A DNA stretch of 64,000 bases from assembly GCF_943193175.1 (NCBI RefSeq), contig NZ_CALPDF010000007.1:114840-178839 (forward strand), read 5' to 3'. The translations under genes and the position numbers were made by a program. Positions 49,573-59,245 of the stretch are shown one piece after another. The number at the start of each line of letters is the position of its first letter. Positions within the stretch are counted from its first letter, which is position 1. The stretch is from Neobacillus muris. GTDB taxonomy: Bacteria > Bacillota > Bacilli > Bacillales > Cytobacillaceae. Below the pieces are notes generated by a model. That model searched no databases. It was given only the letters and a program-made list of their open reading frames with translations, and was not told the DNA's origin.

Positions 49573-52476
49573 TTAGTGATTCGTACCATTAATGATGTAG
49601 TTGTAAAGTTTATTTTCAATTGGATTTTCCATTACCAAGTTCATATGAACAACTGGCAGTTTCTTCCCCTTACCGTCTTCCATCATTGCCTGTTCGATAT
49701 TATTTTTGTCAGGGGCAGCTTTTCCTAGATAATAAAAATCAGTTCCTTCATCATCATCTTTCTTTACAAAAATATGAAGGTCGATCCCTCTTTCTTCGGA
49801 TTCAATAATTGTTTTCACTTCTTGGGATTCTAACGTTCTGTTACTTCTTGTTGACCACTTAAGGACCTCAGGACTTAGGAATTCTTCGGCATAGTCTATA
49901 CTAGATTCAACATCTTCATCTTTGTGATAGGTCACAAAAATTGGACAAGTGCCGTGTTTTGTTTTATAGCCATAAACGGTAGAACTCTCATCGTTAGTCC
50001 AATTCAAGAACTTACATGCATCTTTTCTTGAATACTTCTGATAAAGCGTTAGTGGTTCTTCAGAATCGTATAACTTAGATTTTTCCTTGGCACTTTTTAT
50101 GACATCTGTTACTAAAAAGTTAAAAAATGGATTATCCAGTAAACTCTCTCGAACCAGACTATTAAATGCAAAGGTACCATCATCTTTTAAAATAATAATT
50201 GGCTGATCCCCATACTTTTCTTTATAACTTTGCGTGAAAAATTCCAAGCTAAAGACGCGCAAAACTGAAGAAAGGGTCTCTTCATCAACAGGACAATTTA
50301 AATGAATTAAATTCTCTATAAAATCATCATATTTTACTGTTTCTTGTTTAAAAAGAAGGTCTAATAGAATAATCTCATGTTTCCTTTTGCCATTTAAGAT
50401 TTCCGTAGAAAGCATAGTCAAAACACTGTTTTGATACTTCGTCAATAACGGTATTTCTTCCTTTAGCTTTAATAAAAATTGATAATAGTTAGTGTACTTA
50501 TCGACTATTACTTCAGGGTCAATGGAATGGTTCGTTACAAAATCATATAAATAAGGAGTTCTGCCAATTCGATTTTTCAACTCAACAAATGCTTCTTTTA
50601 AAACCTTTAACGCTGTTAAATTACTGTTGTTGATCGCTTTAAAAATCTGCTTTTTGGCAATTTCCTCAAAATTAATCGTAGAAACACCTTTAATATAGCT
50701 GGTATCCTTTATATAGCGACGGATATTATCCTTGTTCTGTGATTTATCCCCAGATAATGCAATAGGTATTAAATAGTTATTTTTATAATTCCCGATAAAA
50801 TCAATGATTGTTACAAAGTCCTTTGTTGAATGTTTACGAAGCCCACGACCTAGTTGCTGAATAAAAATGATACTGGATTGGGTTTGTCTTAGCATGACTA
50901 CCTGATTGACACTAGGAATGTCGATCCCTTCATTAAAAATATCCACCGTAATGATATAATCTAACAAGCCCTCTTCTAGCTGCTTTACACGACGTTCCCG
51001 TTCATCCTGATTGTGTTCCCCTACTAAGGCAACTGTTCGCAGTCCTTTCTCATTGAAAGCATTAGCTAGTTTTATTGCCTCCTCTTTCCTACTACAGAAC
51101 ATTAACCCTTTCACTTTTTCTCCTGAAAAGCCATAGTAATCGATTTTTTCAAGAATATGATTTACGCGTTCTTCAGTAACAAGCTTTGCTAATACAGCTG
51201 TTTCATCAATCATCTCACCATTATATTCAAGGTCTGTAACTCCAAAATAATGAAAAGGACATAACATATCTTCTTCCAGAGCCTCTTGCAAACGGATTTC
51301 ATAAGCGATGTTATAATCAAAAAGCTCAAAGATATTAAAATCATCCGTCCGTTCTGGTGTAGCAGTCATTCCCATTAAAAAGTCTGGATTAAAATAATCA
51401 ATAACCTTCTGATAGGATTGAGCACCAGCTTTATGTACTTCATCAATTAAAATATAATCAAATTCTTTCGAATCATATTGAGCCAAAGTTTCTTCCTTCG
51501 AAATGGATTGAATTGTGGCAAATAAATATTTCGCATTTGTCTGTTTACTAGTACCCGACAGTATGCCAAAATCCTCATCTATTCCACCAAGTATCTTTTT
51601 AAAATCTTCTTTAGCCTTTTGCAGTATTTGCTCTCTATGCACAACAAATAGCATCCGTTTTGGGCTGAACCTTCTCACATCAAATGCAGACAAATATGTT
51701 TTTCCAGTTCCAGTTGCCGATATTATTAATCCCCTTTTTGCTCCAGCATCACGAATCGCCTGGATTCCTTGCAATGCAGCCTCTTGCATTTTATTGGGCT
51801 TAATCTTCAATGTCTCTTCGATCGAATTAATATTATATTGGGACGGTAATTCAACAACCTGATCTAAAGCTTTCCGGTTAACAAGAGGTGTATACCTCTT
51901 CTCGTACACTTCAATCCATTCTTCATTTAAAGGAAGAGCATCGTTCCAAACGTCTTCAAATTGAGCCTTAAAATGATTAACAATTTCCCCGTTTTCATGT
52001 GATGTCAATTTAACGTTCCATTCATAATTCACTTTTAATGCATGGGCTGTTAAATTGGAACTCCCAACAATTAAAGAATAATGGTTATTTTGGTTAAAAA
52101 TATATCCTTTTGAATGGAATCCTTCTAAATTCGTCGTCCTAACTTCAACATTTTCAATTTTCATTAATTCCTTAAAAACTTTTGGTTGATTAAAATTTAA
52201 AAAGGTTGAGGTTAAAATACGACCTTTTACCCCTTTTCGTTTAAGGTCAAGAAAATGGGATTTAAGAGTTGCCAGGCCGCTTTCCGTAATAAAGGCTACT
52301 GAAAAAATAAATGAGTTACAGTTATCTAATTCATCAAGTAAGGTATTTAATACATTCTCGCCTTTTTTGGTATTATTCACTAATAACTTCGGCTTATAAT
52401 TCCCATGCTTATTATACTGTTGGTCAATAAACCCTTTATGTAAGGAAAATTTTAGATTCTCGATAAAATTGCTCAT
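49573..52476 (-). CDS. PLD-nuclease/SF2-helicase/DUF3427 protein
   Basis: About 967 residues. Residues 40-190 are a phospholipase-D-like nuclease domain with one HKD motif (FHSKGYIFN...LIVGSSNLTAHAL near 120). A type III restriction-like SF2 helicase follows: ATGTGKTYL near 257, DEVHKAG near 345, MTATPERTD, GRGLRKH near 540. A helical region and the DUF3427 domain (about 780-940, SRKDACKFLNW...HIFVKKDDDEGTDFYYLG) complete it. Such stand-alone proteins are patchily distributed in bacteria and are candidates for phage or plasmid restriction; no function is established. ATG 52476 is preferred to 52497 because of GGTGATC. Confidence 0.85.
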   Translation of the reverse strand: MSNFIENLKFSLHKGFIDQQYNKHGNYKPKLLVNNTKKGENVLNTLLDELDNCNSFIFSVAFITESGLATLKSHFLDLKRKGVKGRILTSTFLNFNQPKVFKELMKIENVEVRTTNLEGFHSKGYIFNQNNHYSLIVGSSNLTAHALKVNYEWNVKLTSHENGEIVNHFKAQFEDVWNDALPLNEEWIEVYEKRYTPLVNRKALDQVVELPSQYNINSIEETLKIKPNKMQEAALQGIQAIRDAGAKRGLIISATGTGKTYLSAFDVRRFSPKRMLFVVHREQILQKAKEDFKKILGGIDEDFGILSGTSKQTNAKYLFATIQSISKEETLAQYDSKEFDYILIDEVHKAGAQSYQKVIDYFNPDFLMGMTATPERTDDFNIFELFDYNIAYEIRLQEALEEDMLCPFHYFGVTDLEYNGEMIDETAVLAKLVTEERVNHILEKIDYYGFSGEKVKGLMFCSRKEEAIKLANAFNEKGLRTVALVGEHNQDERERRVKQLEEGLLDYIITVDIFNEGIDIPSVNQVVMLRQTQSSIIFIQQLGRGLRKHSTKDFVTIIDFIGNYKNNYLIPIALSGDKSQNKDNIRRYIKDTSYIKGVSTINFEEIAKKQIFKAINNSNLTALKVLKEAFVELKNRIGRTPYLYDFVTNHSIDPEVIVDKYTNYYQFLLKLKEEIPLLTKYQNSVLTMLSTEILNGKRKHEIILLDLLFKQETVKYDDFIENLIHLNCPVDEETLSSVLRVFSLEFFTQSYKEKYGDQPIIILKDDGTFAFNSLVRESLLDNPFFNFLVTDVIKSAKEKSKLYDSEEPLTLYQKYSRKDACKFLNWTNDESSTVYGYKTKHGTCPIFVTYHKDEDVESSIDYAEEFLSPEVLKWSTRSNRTLESQEVKTIIESEERGIDLHIFVKKDDDEGTDFYYLGKAAPDKNNIEQAMMEDGKGKKLPVVHMNLVMENPIENKLYNYIINGTNH

Positions 52477-52497
52477 TTGATCACCATTCATTACCAT

Positions 52498-52970
52498 TTT
52501 GATAAATCAATTGTAATGCTCCCTAAAATGTAGTGCAACCTTATAATAACTGGAATACTCTAATACTGTTTTAAACTGTGTTTAGCAAAATTGAATTCAG
52601 CATACTAGAACACCCTCAAAGTATATAGAAAAAAGGCCGCCAAATTAGTTGACGCCCAGTTAATGATTTTTCATAATTAATCTATTTATAATGATCCCTT
52701 ATAAGATGTATCTCCCATAGTTTTAAGTTGGAAATAAAGTTTACACACTCCACATGTATTGGCTACAATATCCCTATGATATTTCTTTCTAAATCATTGA
52801 TGGGTTAACTCTACTATTCAATAATTAAACTGGATTTTGATAAAATCCCATAGGACTGATTCTACCAATAACTATTATATAAAAATTTCATTCCATTTTT
52901 TGCCGATAACCACTTACAATAACATTTAGAATATGTCTTCACGGACACTACTCTTACATTCGAAATGAAT
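52498..52970. other. Intergenic, no gene
   Basis: AT-rich. A weak minus-strand hairpin with T-run (GGGCGTC...GGCGGCCTTTTTT, about 52630-52660) may be the end of the catabolic operon transcript. Nothing else recognised. Confidence 0.4.
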
Positions 52971-54269
52971 TCACGCTGTTATTCTTTCATTTTTACGGCT
53001 TTTTCTTTTTACACTGTCTTTTGTAAATAAAGCGGATACAAAAGAAATTAAACCGACAATCAATAGGTACAACGAAACTAACCAAGGTTTTCCGTCTAGT
53101 GGAACAAGCAGTGATGTCGCAATCAGAGGTGTTAAGCCCCCTAAAATGGAAGAAAACTGATAGGCAATTGATAATCCAGTATAACGAACTTTCGTTTCAA
53201 ACTGTTCTGCGAATAGCACTGATTGAACACTAAACATCATGGTAGGACCGAAAGTATAGGCTACAATAATCGCCAGAGCAATAATACCAGGTACCTTTGT
53301 ATTGATTAGCGCGAAGAAGGGGAACGAAAAGGCCATAACAAAAAATGCACTAATCATGTAAATGATTCTTCGTCCTACTTTGTCTGAAATCGCTCCGAAG
53401 ATCGGGCAGGCAAATATACCAATCGCCGAAGCTATCATAATTCCTGTTGTAGATACGGTTGTATTAAATTTCAATTGAGTGGAAATATAGGCAATCGTGA
53501 ATACGTTGAAAATATTCGAAGAAATCCCTTCACCAAAACGTGCTCCTAATGTAATGAGTACACTTTTTAGATCAGTACGTAAAAGTTCTACGACTGGCAT
53601 TTTTGCTTCATCATTTTTATCTAATACATTTTTTTTGAAATCAGGTGATTCCTCAACATTAGTACGAATAAACACACCGATGAAAAGTAATAAAATGCTT
53701 ATTAAAAATGGAATTCTCCATCCCCAGGATAGAAATTGAGCATCTGGCAGCTTAGAAACCAATGTGAAAATACCCGTCGATAATAAAATTCCTGCTGAGG
53801 AAGAAGATTGCGGCAAGCCTGCCCAAAACCCTTTTTTGGATTCTGGTGAGTGCTCAATGGTCATGAGTGCCGCACCGCCATACTCTCCACCAATTCCAAT
53901 TCCTTGCAAGACTCTCAATGTACATAATAGAATCGGTGCCCAAATTCCAATAGATTGAGCGGATGGCAATAAACCAATTAAAAAGGTTGATAAGCCCATT
54001 ATATAAATCGTAAGGATTAAAACCTTTTTGCGCCCAATTTTGTCACCAAAATGGCCAAAAATAATACCGCCGAGTGGTCGAGAAATAAATCCAATAGCAA
54101 ATGTTGTAAGTGATAATAAGGTTCCAACTAAAGGATCGGTATTATCAAAGAATATCTTATTGAAAACCAGAGCAGCCGCTGTTCCATAAAGAAAGAAATC
54201 ATACCATTCGATTAAGCCACCAATAAAACTCCCCATTACAACTTTTTTCAAAGACCTGTTGTCTGTCAT
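52971..54269 (-). CDS. MFS transporter, metabolite:H+ symporter (ShiA/ProP-like)
   Basis: 432 residues with 12 helices. The MHS start VVMGSFIGGLIEWYDFFLYGTAAALVFNKIFF, the loop GHFGDKIGRKKVLILT (motif A) and VLQGIGIGGEYGGAALMTIEHSP are diagnostic. The class imports organic acids and compatible solutes (shikimate, citrate, proline). As last gene of the catabolic operon it probably brings in the substrate, which would then be an acid or polyol; unproven. GGGGG precedes the ATG. Confidence 0.88.
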   Translation of the reverse strand: MTDNRSLKKVVMGSFIGGLIEWYDFFLYGTAAALVFNKIFFDNTDPLVGTLLSLTTFAIGFISRPLGGIIFGHFGDKIGRKKVLILTIYIMGLSTFLIGLLPSAQSIGIWAPILLCTLRVLQGIGIGGEYGGAALMTIEHSPESKKGFWAGLPQSSSSAGILLSTGIFTLVSKLPDAQFLSWGWRIPFLISILLLFIGVFIRTNVEESPDFKKNVLDKNDEAKMPVVELLRTDLKSVLITLGARFGEGISSNIFNVFTIAYISTQLKFNTTVSTTGIMIASAIGIFACPIFGAISDKVGRRIIYMISAFFVMAFSFPFFALINTKVPGIIALAIIVAYTFGPTMMFSVQSVLFAEQFETKVRYTGLSIAYQFSSILGGLTPLIATSLLVPLDGKPWLVSLYLLIVGLISFVSALFTKDSVKRKSRKNERITA

Positions 54270-54295
54270 CTTACATCCCCCATTCGTCCGTTTTT

Positions 54296-55375
54296 TTATT
54301 CTTGCATCCTACTAATTGCTTTTTCATCCCATTCCAAACAAAGCCCTTTACCTTCTGGCATTAATACAGTCGCATTTTCACAAACAAGCGGTTCTTTAAA
54401 CAATGGTGTTGACCAACTAACCCATTCTAATTTTCTCTTTTTTTCAATTAACGGAAACAAGTGGACAGAGATTTCCGGAAACAGATGAAGTGAAGAAAAC
54501 TTATTATGGAAATCAAATAATACATTTAATCTTTTCCACCCAGTTATCCCGCCGATTCTTTGTAAATCTGGAGTAAGCGTTTTCACATTATCCATTTTTA
54601 AAAATTCGAGAAATGAATTGATATGATATAGGTTTTCACCAAATGTGAGTGGTGTTTTCATCGATTTTGATAAATTTTTATAGCCTATTACATTTTCAGC
54701 ATCGATCGGTTCTTCAATCCACTGGACTCCATAAAGTTGTAGATATTTATCCATTTCACTTGATATTTCTGTATCCCATCCTTGATTCACATCACATAGT
54801 AACTCTGTGTCGTCACTTACGATATTGCGTATTTCCTTCAACACCTTAATGTCATCATTTATATCCCTTCTTCCTAAGCGAATTTTTATGGTTTTGAATC
54901 CTTGACTAACGAATTCCTCGGCTTGTTTTTGGACTGCCTCTGGAGATTCCAGCCACAATCCATCACTTTGATACGCCTCAAGATTTTGCTGTTTTCCACC
55001 TAAATATGTGTACAAAGGTAATGCTGCCACTTTTGAGGAAATATCCCACAAAGCAATATCTACTAATGAAACAGCAAAAACAGCTAAACCTTGATGACCT
55101 AATAGTTTTGTAGCATCCCACATTTTTTTCCATAATGCATATACATTCCTTGGATCTTCTCCGATGAGAAAGGGTTCTAAATAATTGATACATGATGTAA
55201 TTGCCTTTGCCCCATGGTTATGAAATGCTTGAACATAAGAAATTCCTGTTATTCCTTCGTCAGTATAAATATCTAAAATGACAAACATAACTTTTTTTGA
55301 TTTCCTAACACATGAAACAACTGGATATTTAACGGGTACTCCAACAACACGGTGTTTAAGTCCAGTTATTTTCAT
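54296..55375 (-). CDS. Enolase-superfamily sugar-acid dehydratase (mandelate racemase group)
   Basis: About 359 residues. The capping domain is followed by a barrel with KTIKIRLG (first catalytic base region, K-x-R), metal ligands Asp in LLCDVNQGW, Glu in WIEEPID and Glu in LTFGENLY, PDLQRIGGITGW (Asp of the His-Asp dyad) and SLHLFPEIS (His). It fits acid-sugar dehydratases that form 2-keto-3-deoxy acids, although K-x-R instead of K-x-K and the substrate loops prevent a precise call. ATG 55375 follows GGAGG by eight bases. It lies between the aldehyde dehydrogenase and the transporter. Confidence 0.82.
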   Translation of the reverse strand: MKITGLKHRVVGVPVKYPVVSCVRKSKKVMFVILDIYTDEGITGISYVQAFHNHGAKAITSCINYLEPFLIGEDPRNVYALWKKMWDATKLLGHQGLAVFAVSLVDIALWDISSKVAALPLYTYLGGKQQNLEAYQSDGLWLESPEAVQKQAEEFVSQGFKTIKIRLGRRDINDDIKVLKEIRNIVSDDTELLCDVNQGWDTEISSEMDKYLQLYGVQWIEEPIDAENVIGYKNLSKSMKTPLTFGENLYHINSFLEFLKMDNVKTLTPDLQRIGGITGWKRLNVLFDFHNKFSSLHLFPEISVHLFPLIEKKRKLEWVSWSTPLFKEPLVCENATVLMPEGKGLCLEWDEKAISRMQE

Positions 55376-55446
55376 CAGCATTTCCTCCTTCCCAGCATTG
55401 CCAAAGGAAATATTCCCTTTGACCATGCCTTTTTTCAAAGATTAGA

Positions 55447-56886
55447 TTAAATCCCGATTGACGCATACTTCATTTCTAAAAATGATTCCATCCCATAATA
55501 GCCGCCTTCCCGCCCAATACCACTTTCCTTCCAACCTCCAAACGGAGCTTGAACAACTCCTGGTATCGGATCATTTACACCAACAATTCCATATTCGAGT
55601 TCCTCTAATACCCGATAAGTTCTACTTAAATCTCTTGTGAATATATAGGCTGCAAGTCCATAAAAACTATCATTTGCCTTTTGAATCACTTCGTCTTCAG
55701 ATGCAAACGTAATAAGCGGTGCAACCGGACCAAACGTTTCTTCGTAATAAATTTTCATTGTTTCATTAACTTGTCCAATGATTGTCGGTTCATAAAAATA
55801 TCCTTTATCTCCATTTACATAACAACGATTACCGCCCGTTAAAATGACTCCACCTTTTTTGACAGCGTCGTCAACATGTGATTGAACTTTCTCATAGGAT
55901 TGACGGTTGATTAAAGGTCCGATATCAGTATTTTCATCAAACCCATTCCCAATCTTCATTTCGGCTATCTTTTGAATCAGCTTCGTTGTAAACTTTTTTT
56001 GAATGGACTCTTGAACAAATAATCGATTTGTGCAAATACAAGTCTGCCCCGCATTTCTAAACTTACTTACAATAAAGGAATCAACTGCAAAATCAATATC
56101 CGCATCTTCAAAAACAATAAACGGAGCATGACCGCCTAATTCAAGGGAAATATGTTTAACTTGCTTCGAAGCCTTCTGATATAAATACTTTCCTACTTGT
56201 GTTGATCCCGTAAATGCAATCTTTCTAACCTTTCGATTCTCTAAAAACTCCTCACCAATTACCGGACCATTTCCAGTAATCAAATTAATAACTCCCTTTG
56301 GAAATCCGGCATTATGAAAAGCTTTAAACATTTCCACTGCAGTGAATGGTGTGGATTCGGCAGGTTTGATCACAACGGTACATCCCGCCGCTAAAGCTGG
56401 AGCAATTTTTCTAGTAATCATAGAGGCCGGAAAATTCCATGGTGTAATGGCACCAACTATACCAATTGGCTGCCGAATTACCATTAAACGCTTATTTTTT
56501 GCAGAAGACGGAATGGTGTCTCCATATACCCGTTTCGCCTCTTCCGCATACCATTTAAGGTAATCTGCCGCCATGACAATTTCATTTCTTGCTTCAGCAA
56601 GTGGCTTTCCCTGCTCCAAGGTCATGATTCTTGCAATATCTTCCTTCATTACTAAGAGTTGCTCATAAGCGCTATACATAATATTGCTTCTCTCAATAGC
56701 TGTCATTTTCGACCAGATTCGAAAAGCTTCATTAGCAGCTTCAATTGCAATGGATGCATCCACTCGATTAGCAGATGGAATATACCCAATCAATTCATCA
56801 TTAGCAGGATTAGTCACTTCATCCCAAGTTTGTGTAAATGATTCAATCCATTCCCCATTCACATACATTTTCTCTTGTATCAACAT
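55447..56886 (-). CDS. NAD(P)-dependent aldehyde dehydrogenase
   Basis: 479 residues, standard length. PWNFPASMITRKIAPALAAGCTVVIKPAE binds the cofactor, FTGSTQVGK is the nucleotide loop, LELGGHAPFIV has the general-base Glu, and FRNAGQTCICTNR holds the catalytic Cys. It is closest in style to GabD/AldA-like enzymes. In this operon it would oxidise the aldehyde released by the aldolase (glycolaldehyde, lactaldehyde or similar), by inference. AAAGGGGGG precedes the ATG. Confidence 0.9.
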   Translation of the reverse strand: MLIQEKMYVNGEWIESFTQTWDEVTNPANDELIGYIPSANRVDASIAIEAANEAFRIWSKMTAIERSNIMYSAYEQLLVMKEDIARIMTLEQGKPLAEARNEIVMAADYLKWYAEEAKRVYGDTIPSSAKNKRLMVIRQPIGIVGAITPWNFPASMITRKIAPALAAGCTVVIKPAESTPFTAVEMFKAFHNAGFPKGVINLITGNGPVIGEEFLENRKVRKIAFTGSTQVGKYLYQKASKQVKHISLELGGHAPFIVFEDADIDFAVDSFIVSKFRNAGQTCICTNRLFVQESIQKKFTTKLIQKIAEMKIGNGFDENTDIGPLINRQSYEKVQSHVDDAVKKGGVILTGGNRCYVNGDKGYFYEPTIIGQVNETMKIYYEETFGPVAPLITFASEDEVIQKANDSFYGLAAYIFTRDLSRTYRVLEELEYGIVGVNDPIPGVVQAPFGGWKESGIGREGGYYGMESFLEMKYASIGI

Positions 56887-56897
56887 GATCCCCCCTT

Positions 56898-57734
56898 TTA
56901 CGCTTTTCCTAGACTGCCAAACAATTCGATTTTCGTTCGAACAATATCACAAATTGTATTTCGTATCCCCATGTTTAATGCAAAGAAATTGTTTTGATCT
57001 TCATTACTTAATTCGCTTCTTAAGTAATCAATAGTTGCACGTCTCCATTCAGTAGCAATGTTTACTTTGCTGACTCCTAATTGGATTGCTTTTTTTATAT
57101 CATCATGTAAGACACCTGTTCCACCGTGTAAAACAATTGGAATTCCTACCCGGTCATTGATTATTTTTAAGTGTTCTAAATTGATACTTAAATCTTCACC
57201 ATATGCGGCGTGGATATTTCCAAGAGCAACTGCTAAACTATCTACGTTCGTTTCTTTCGCAAAGTATTCTGCTTCATCGGGATCTGTTAGCAGTTGAATT
57301 TCATCCGAACCCCTCGTTCCTAATTTCCCAAGTTCTGCTTCTAGCGGGAGACCTAGAGTTTCTGATGCAATTTTAATTTGTCGTGTAATCGAAATATTCT
57401 CTTCTATATCTAAGCGCGACCCATCAAACATTAATGAAGTATAGCCGCATCGGATGGCTTGAATTGCTTGCTCAAATCCCGTTCCATGATCAAGGTGTAA
57501 CGCTACTGGAATTTTTGCATCTGAAGCAACCTCTTTAACTAGTGCTGCTAAATAATTCATTTTTGTTTGCTTAAAAGTCCCTTGTCCCGTTTGAACCATC
57601 ACAGGCGATTCCATCTCTTCAGCTGTTTCAATTACCGCAACAATACTGTTAAGATGATCTACACTAAACGCCCCTATTGCATATCCATTTGTATGAGCAT
57701 CCTCTAACAATTTCTTTCCTGATACTAAAGGCAT
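56898..57734 (-). CDS. Class II ketose-bisphosphate/ketose-phosphate aldolase (FbaA/KbaY-like)
   Basis: 278 residues, short as in KbaY, GatY and IolJ. Catalytic Asp and zinc His in VALHLDHGTG, Glu/Asp loop in LMFDGSRLDIEENI, zinc His in LHGGTGV and the phosphate-binding KVNIATEWRRA. It cleaves a phosphorylated ketose to dihydroxyacetone phosphate and an aldehyde. Next to an FGGY kinase, a ketose 1-phosphate is the likely substrate. GGAAGG precedes the ATG, with the aldehyde dehydrogenase 11 bases downstream. Confidence 0.9.
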   Translation of the reverse strand: MPLVSGKKLLEDAHTNGYAIGAFSVDHLNSIVAVIETAEEMESPVMVQTGQGTFKQTKMNYLAALVKEVASDAKIPVALHLDHGTGFEQAIQAIRCGYTSLMFDGSRLDIEENISITRQIKIASETLGLPLEAELGKLGTRGSDEIQLLTDPDEAEYFAKETNVDSLAVALGNIHAAYGEDLSINLEHLKIINDRVGIPIVLHGGTGVLHDDIKKAIQLGVSKVNIATEWRRATIDYLRSELSNEDQNNFFALNMGIRNTICDIVRTKIELFGSLGKA

Positions 57735-57761
57735 AACTACCTTCCTTTCTTTTATTAAGCT

Positions 57762-59213
57762 TTATTGATCAATAACTGCAATCTTTTGTAAATAGTGATT
57801 TTGATAATAATCTTCTAACCTATTAATCTTTGATTGATCTGGTTCAATAGTTAATGAAGTTGGTACCGGAATTTCCTCAATTTCTCCGCTGCTTTTCGCT
57901 GCTAATATCGCAGCCCCTCTTGCAACGGCTTCTGAGTCTCTAACAATTTGTATTCTTTTATTTAAAATGTTTGCTTTCATCTTCATCCAATAATGGTTTT
58001 GAGTGGATCCCCCAATAACCATTAATCGTTCAATCGGGAAGTTTAAGCTTTCCAAGAGCTCAATTCGATTTCGGAATAAATTACTTAAACCATGAATTAG
58101 GGCATGGGATAGCTGGCTTACATTGGAATTGGTTACAGCGCCGCCAAACCATCCGTTTTGAACTTGATTACCTGATTGAAATGGGAGTGGGAGAAAATCA
58201 ATATTACGATTTTCACCCCCTTCCTTGGATAACACATCAAGAAACTTTTCATAATTCCAGCCTGTAATGGAAAGAAACCACTCAACAATCCCCCCAGTTC
58301 TTCCAACAGGTAATAAAGCGTAATATCGATTTGGAATGACATGACATCCAATTGTAAACGGAGGAATACCTGAGAATTGATTTAAATCGATTTCTGGCAT
58401 TGTAATCACAAGGGTTTCTGCTGTACCACATGAATTTGTAACATCTCCATCAAAAATAGCACCAATGCCGAATGAGCCTACCAGATGATCATGTCCTGCG
58501 ACCGTGACTGGAATTCCTTTTGAAATCTTAAGGATTTGTGCTGCCTCTTCTGTAAGTTTTCCAATCATCTTCCCAGAATGGACCGGCACCTTAAACAAGT
58601 CCTCTTTTATACCGAATTCTTTTATCAAGTCTTGATCCCATTTTCGATTTTTTATGTTAAATAGCATCGTTCGACTCGCTAAAGATACTTCGGACTTCAT
58701 CTTTCCAGTAAATTTATAAGCGATATAATCTGCGATATTTAACCATGTTCTTGCAGACTTCCATATATCGGGCATATTTTGTTTTATCCAAAGCATTTTT
58801 AAAAGCGAATATTTTGAATCAGGAGTTAGACCTGTTCTGGTAAAGAACTCCCTCTCTGAGACTCTTTCTTTTATTTCACTTAAAAATTTACTTGGCCTTT
58901 GATCATACCAAGCTAATACATAGTCATTTGGATTCCCATCATGGTCAAGAAAGACTCCCGATTCCGCCACGCTTGCAATCCCGATGCCCTTTATTTTTAT
59001 ATCCTTCATTCCATTAATACACTCAAGTAAACACTTGACTGTTTTTTCCCAAAGTTCAGAGGCTAAATGATAGATGCCTCCATCGTTTGAAACATGAACA
59101 GGAGTTGATAAACGGGAAATAGCTTTTAATTCTCCAGCTGTTGTATATACCGCTGCTTTAATATGAGTTGAACCAATGTCCAATCCAATATAAACGGAAT
59201 CTTTTATTTTCAT
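57762..59213 (-). CDS. FGGY-family carbohydrate kinase
   Basis: About 483 residues. N-terminal phosphate-binding loop YIGLDIGSTHIKAAVYT, the FGGY-N segment YDQRPSKFL, the catalytic-base Asp in VAGHDHLVGSFGIG, and C-terminal LMVIGGSTQNHYWMKMKANIL (adenosine motif). It phosphorylates a ketose or polyol with ATP; which one cannot be read. ATG 59213 (MKIKDS) follows AGAGGAG, 32 bases after the dehydrogenase stop. Confidence 0.88.
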   Translation of the reverse strand: MKIKDSVYIGLDIGSTHIKAAVYTTAGELKAISRLSTPVHVSNDGGIYHLASELWEKTVKCLLECINGMKDIKIKGIGIASVAESGVFLDHDGNPNDYVLAWYDQRPSKFLSEIKERVSEREFFTRTGLTPDSKYSLLKMLWIKQNMPDIWKSARTWLNIADYIAYKFTGKMKSEVSLASRTMLFNIKNRKWDQDLIKEFGIKEDLFKVPVHSGKMIGKLTEEAAQILKISKGIPVTVAGHDHLVGSFGIGAIFDGDVTNSCGTAETLVITMPEIDLNQFSGIPPFTIGCHVIPNRYYALLPVGRTGGIVEWFLSITGWNYEKFLDVLSKEGGENRNIDFLPLPFQSGNQVQNGWFGGAVTNSNVSQLSHALIHGLSNLFRNRIELLESLNFPIERLMVIGGSTQNHYWMKMKANILNKRIQIVRDSEAVARGAAILAAKSSGEIEEIPVPTSLTIEPDQSKINRLEDYYQNHYLQKIAVIDQ

Positions 59214-59245
59214 TTCTTCTCCTCTTTTGCTAAATATGCTTATGT

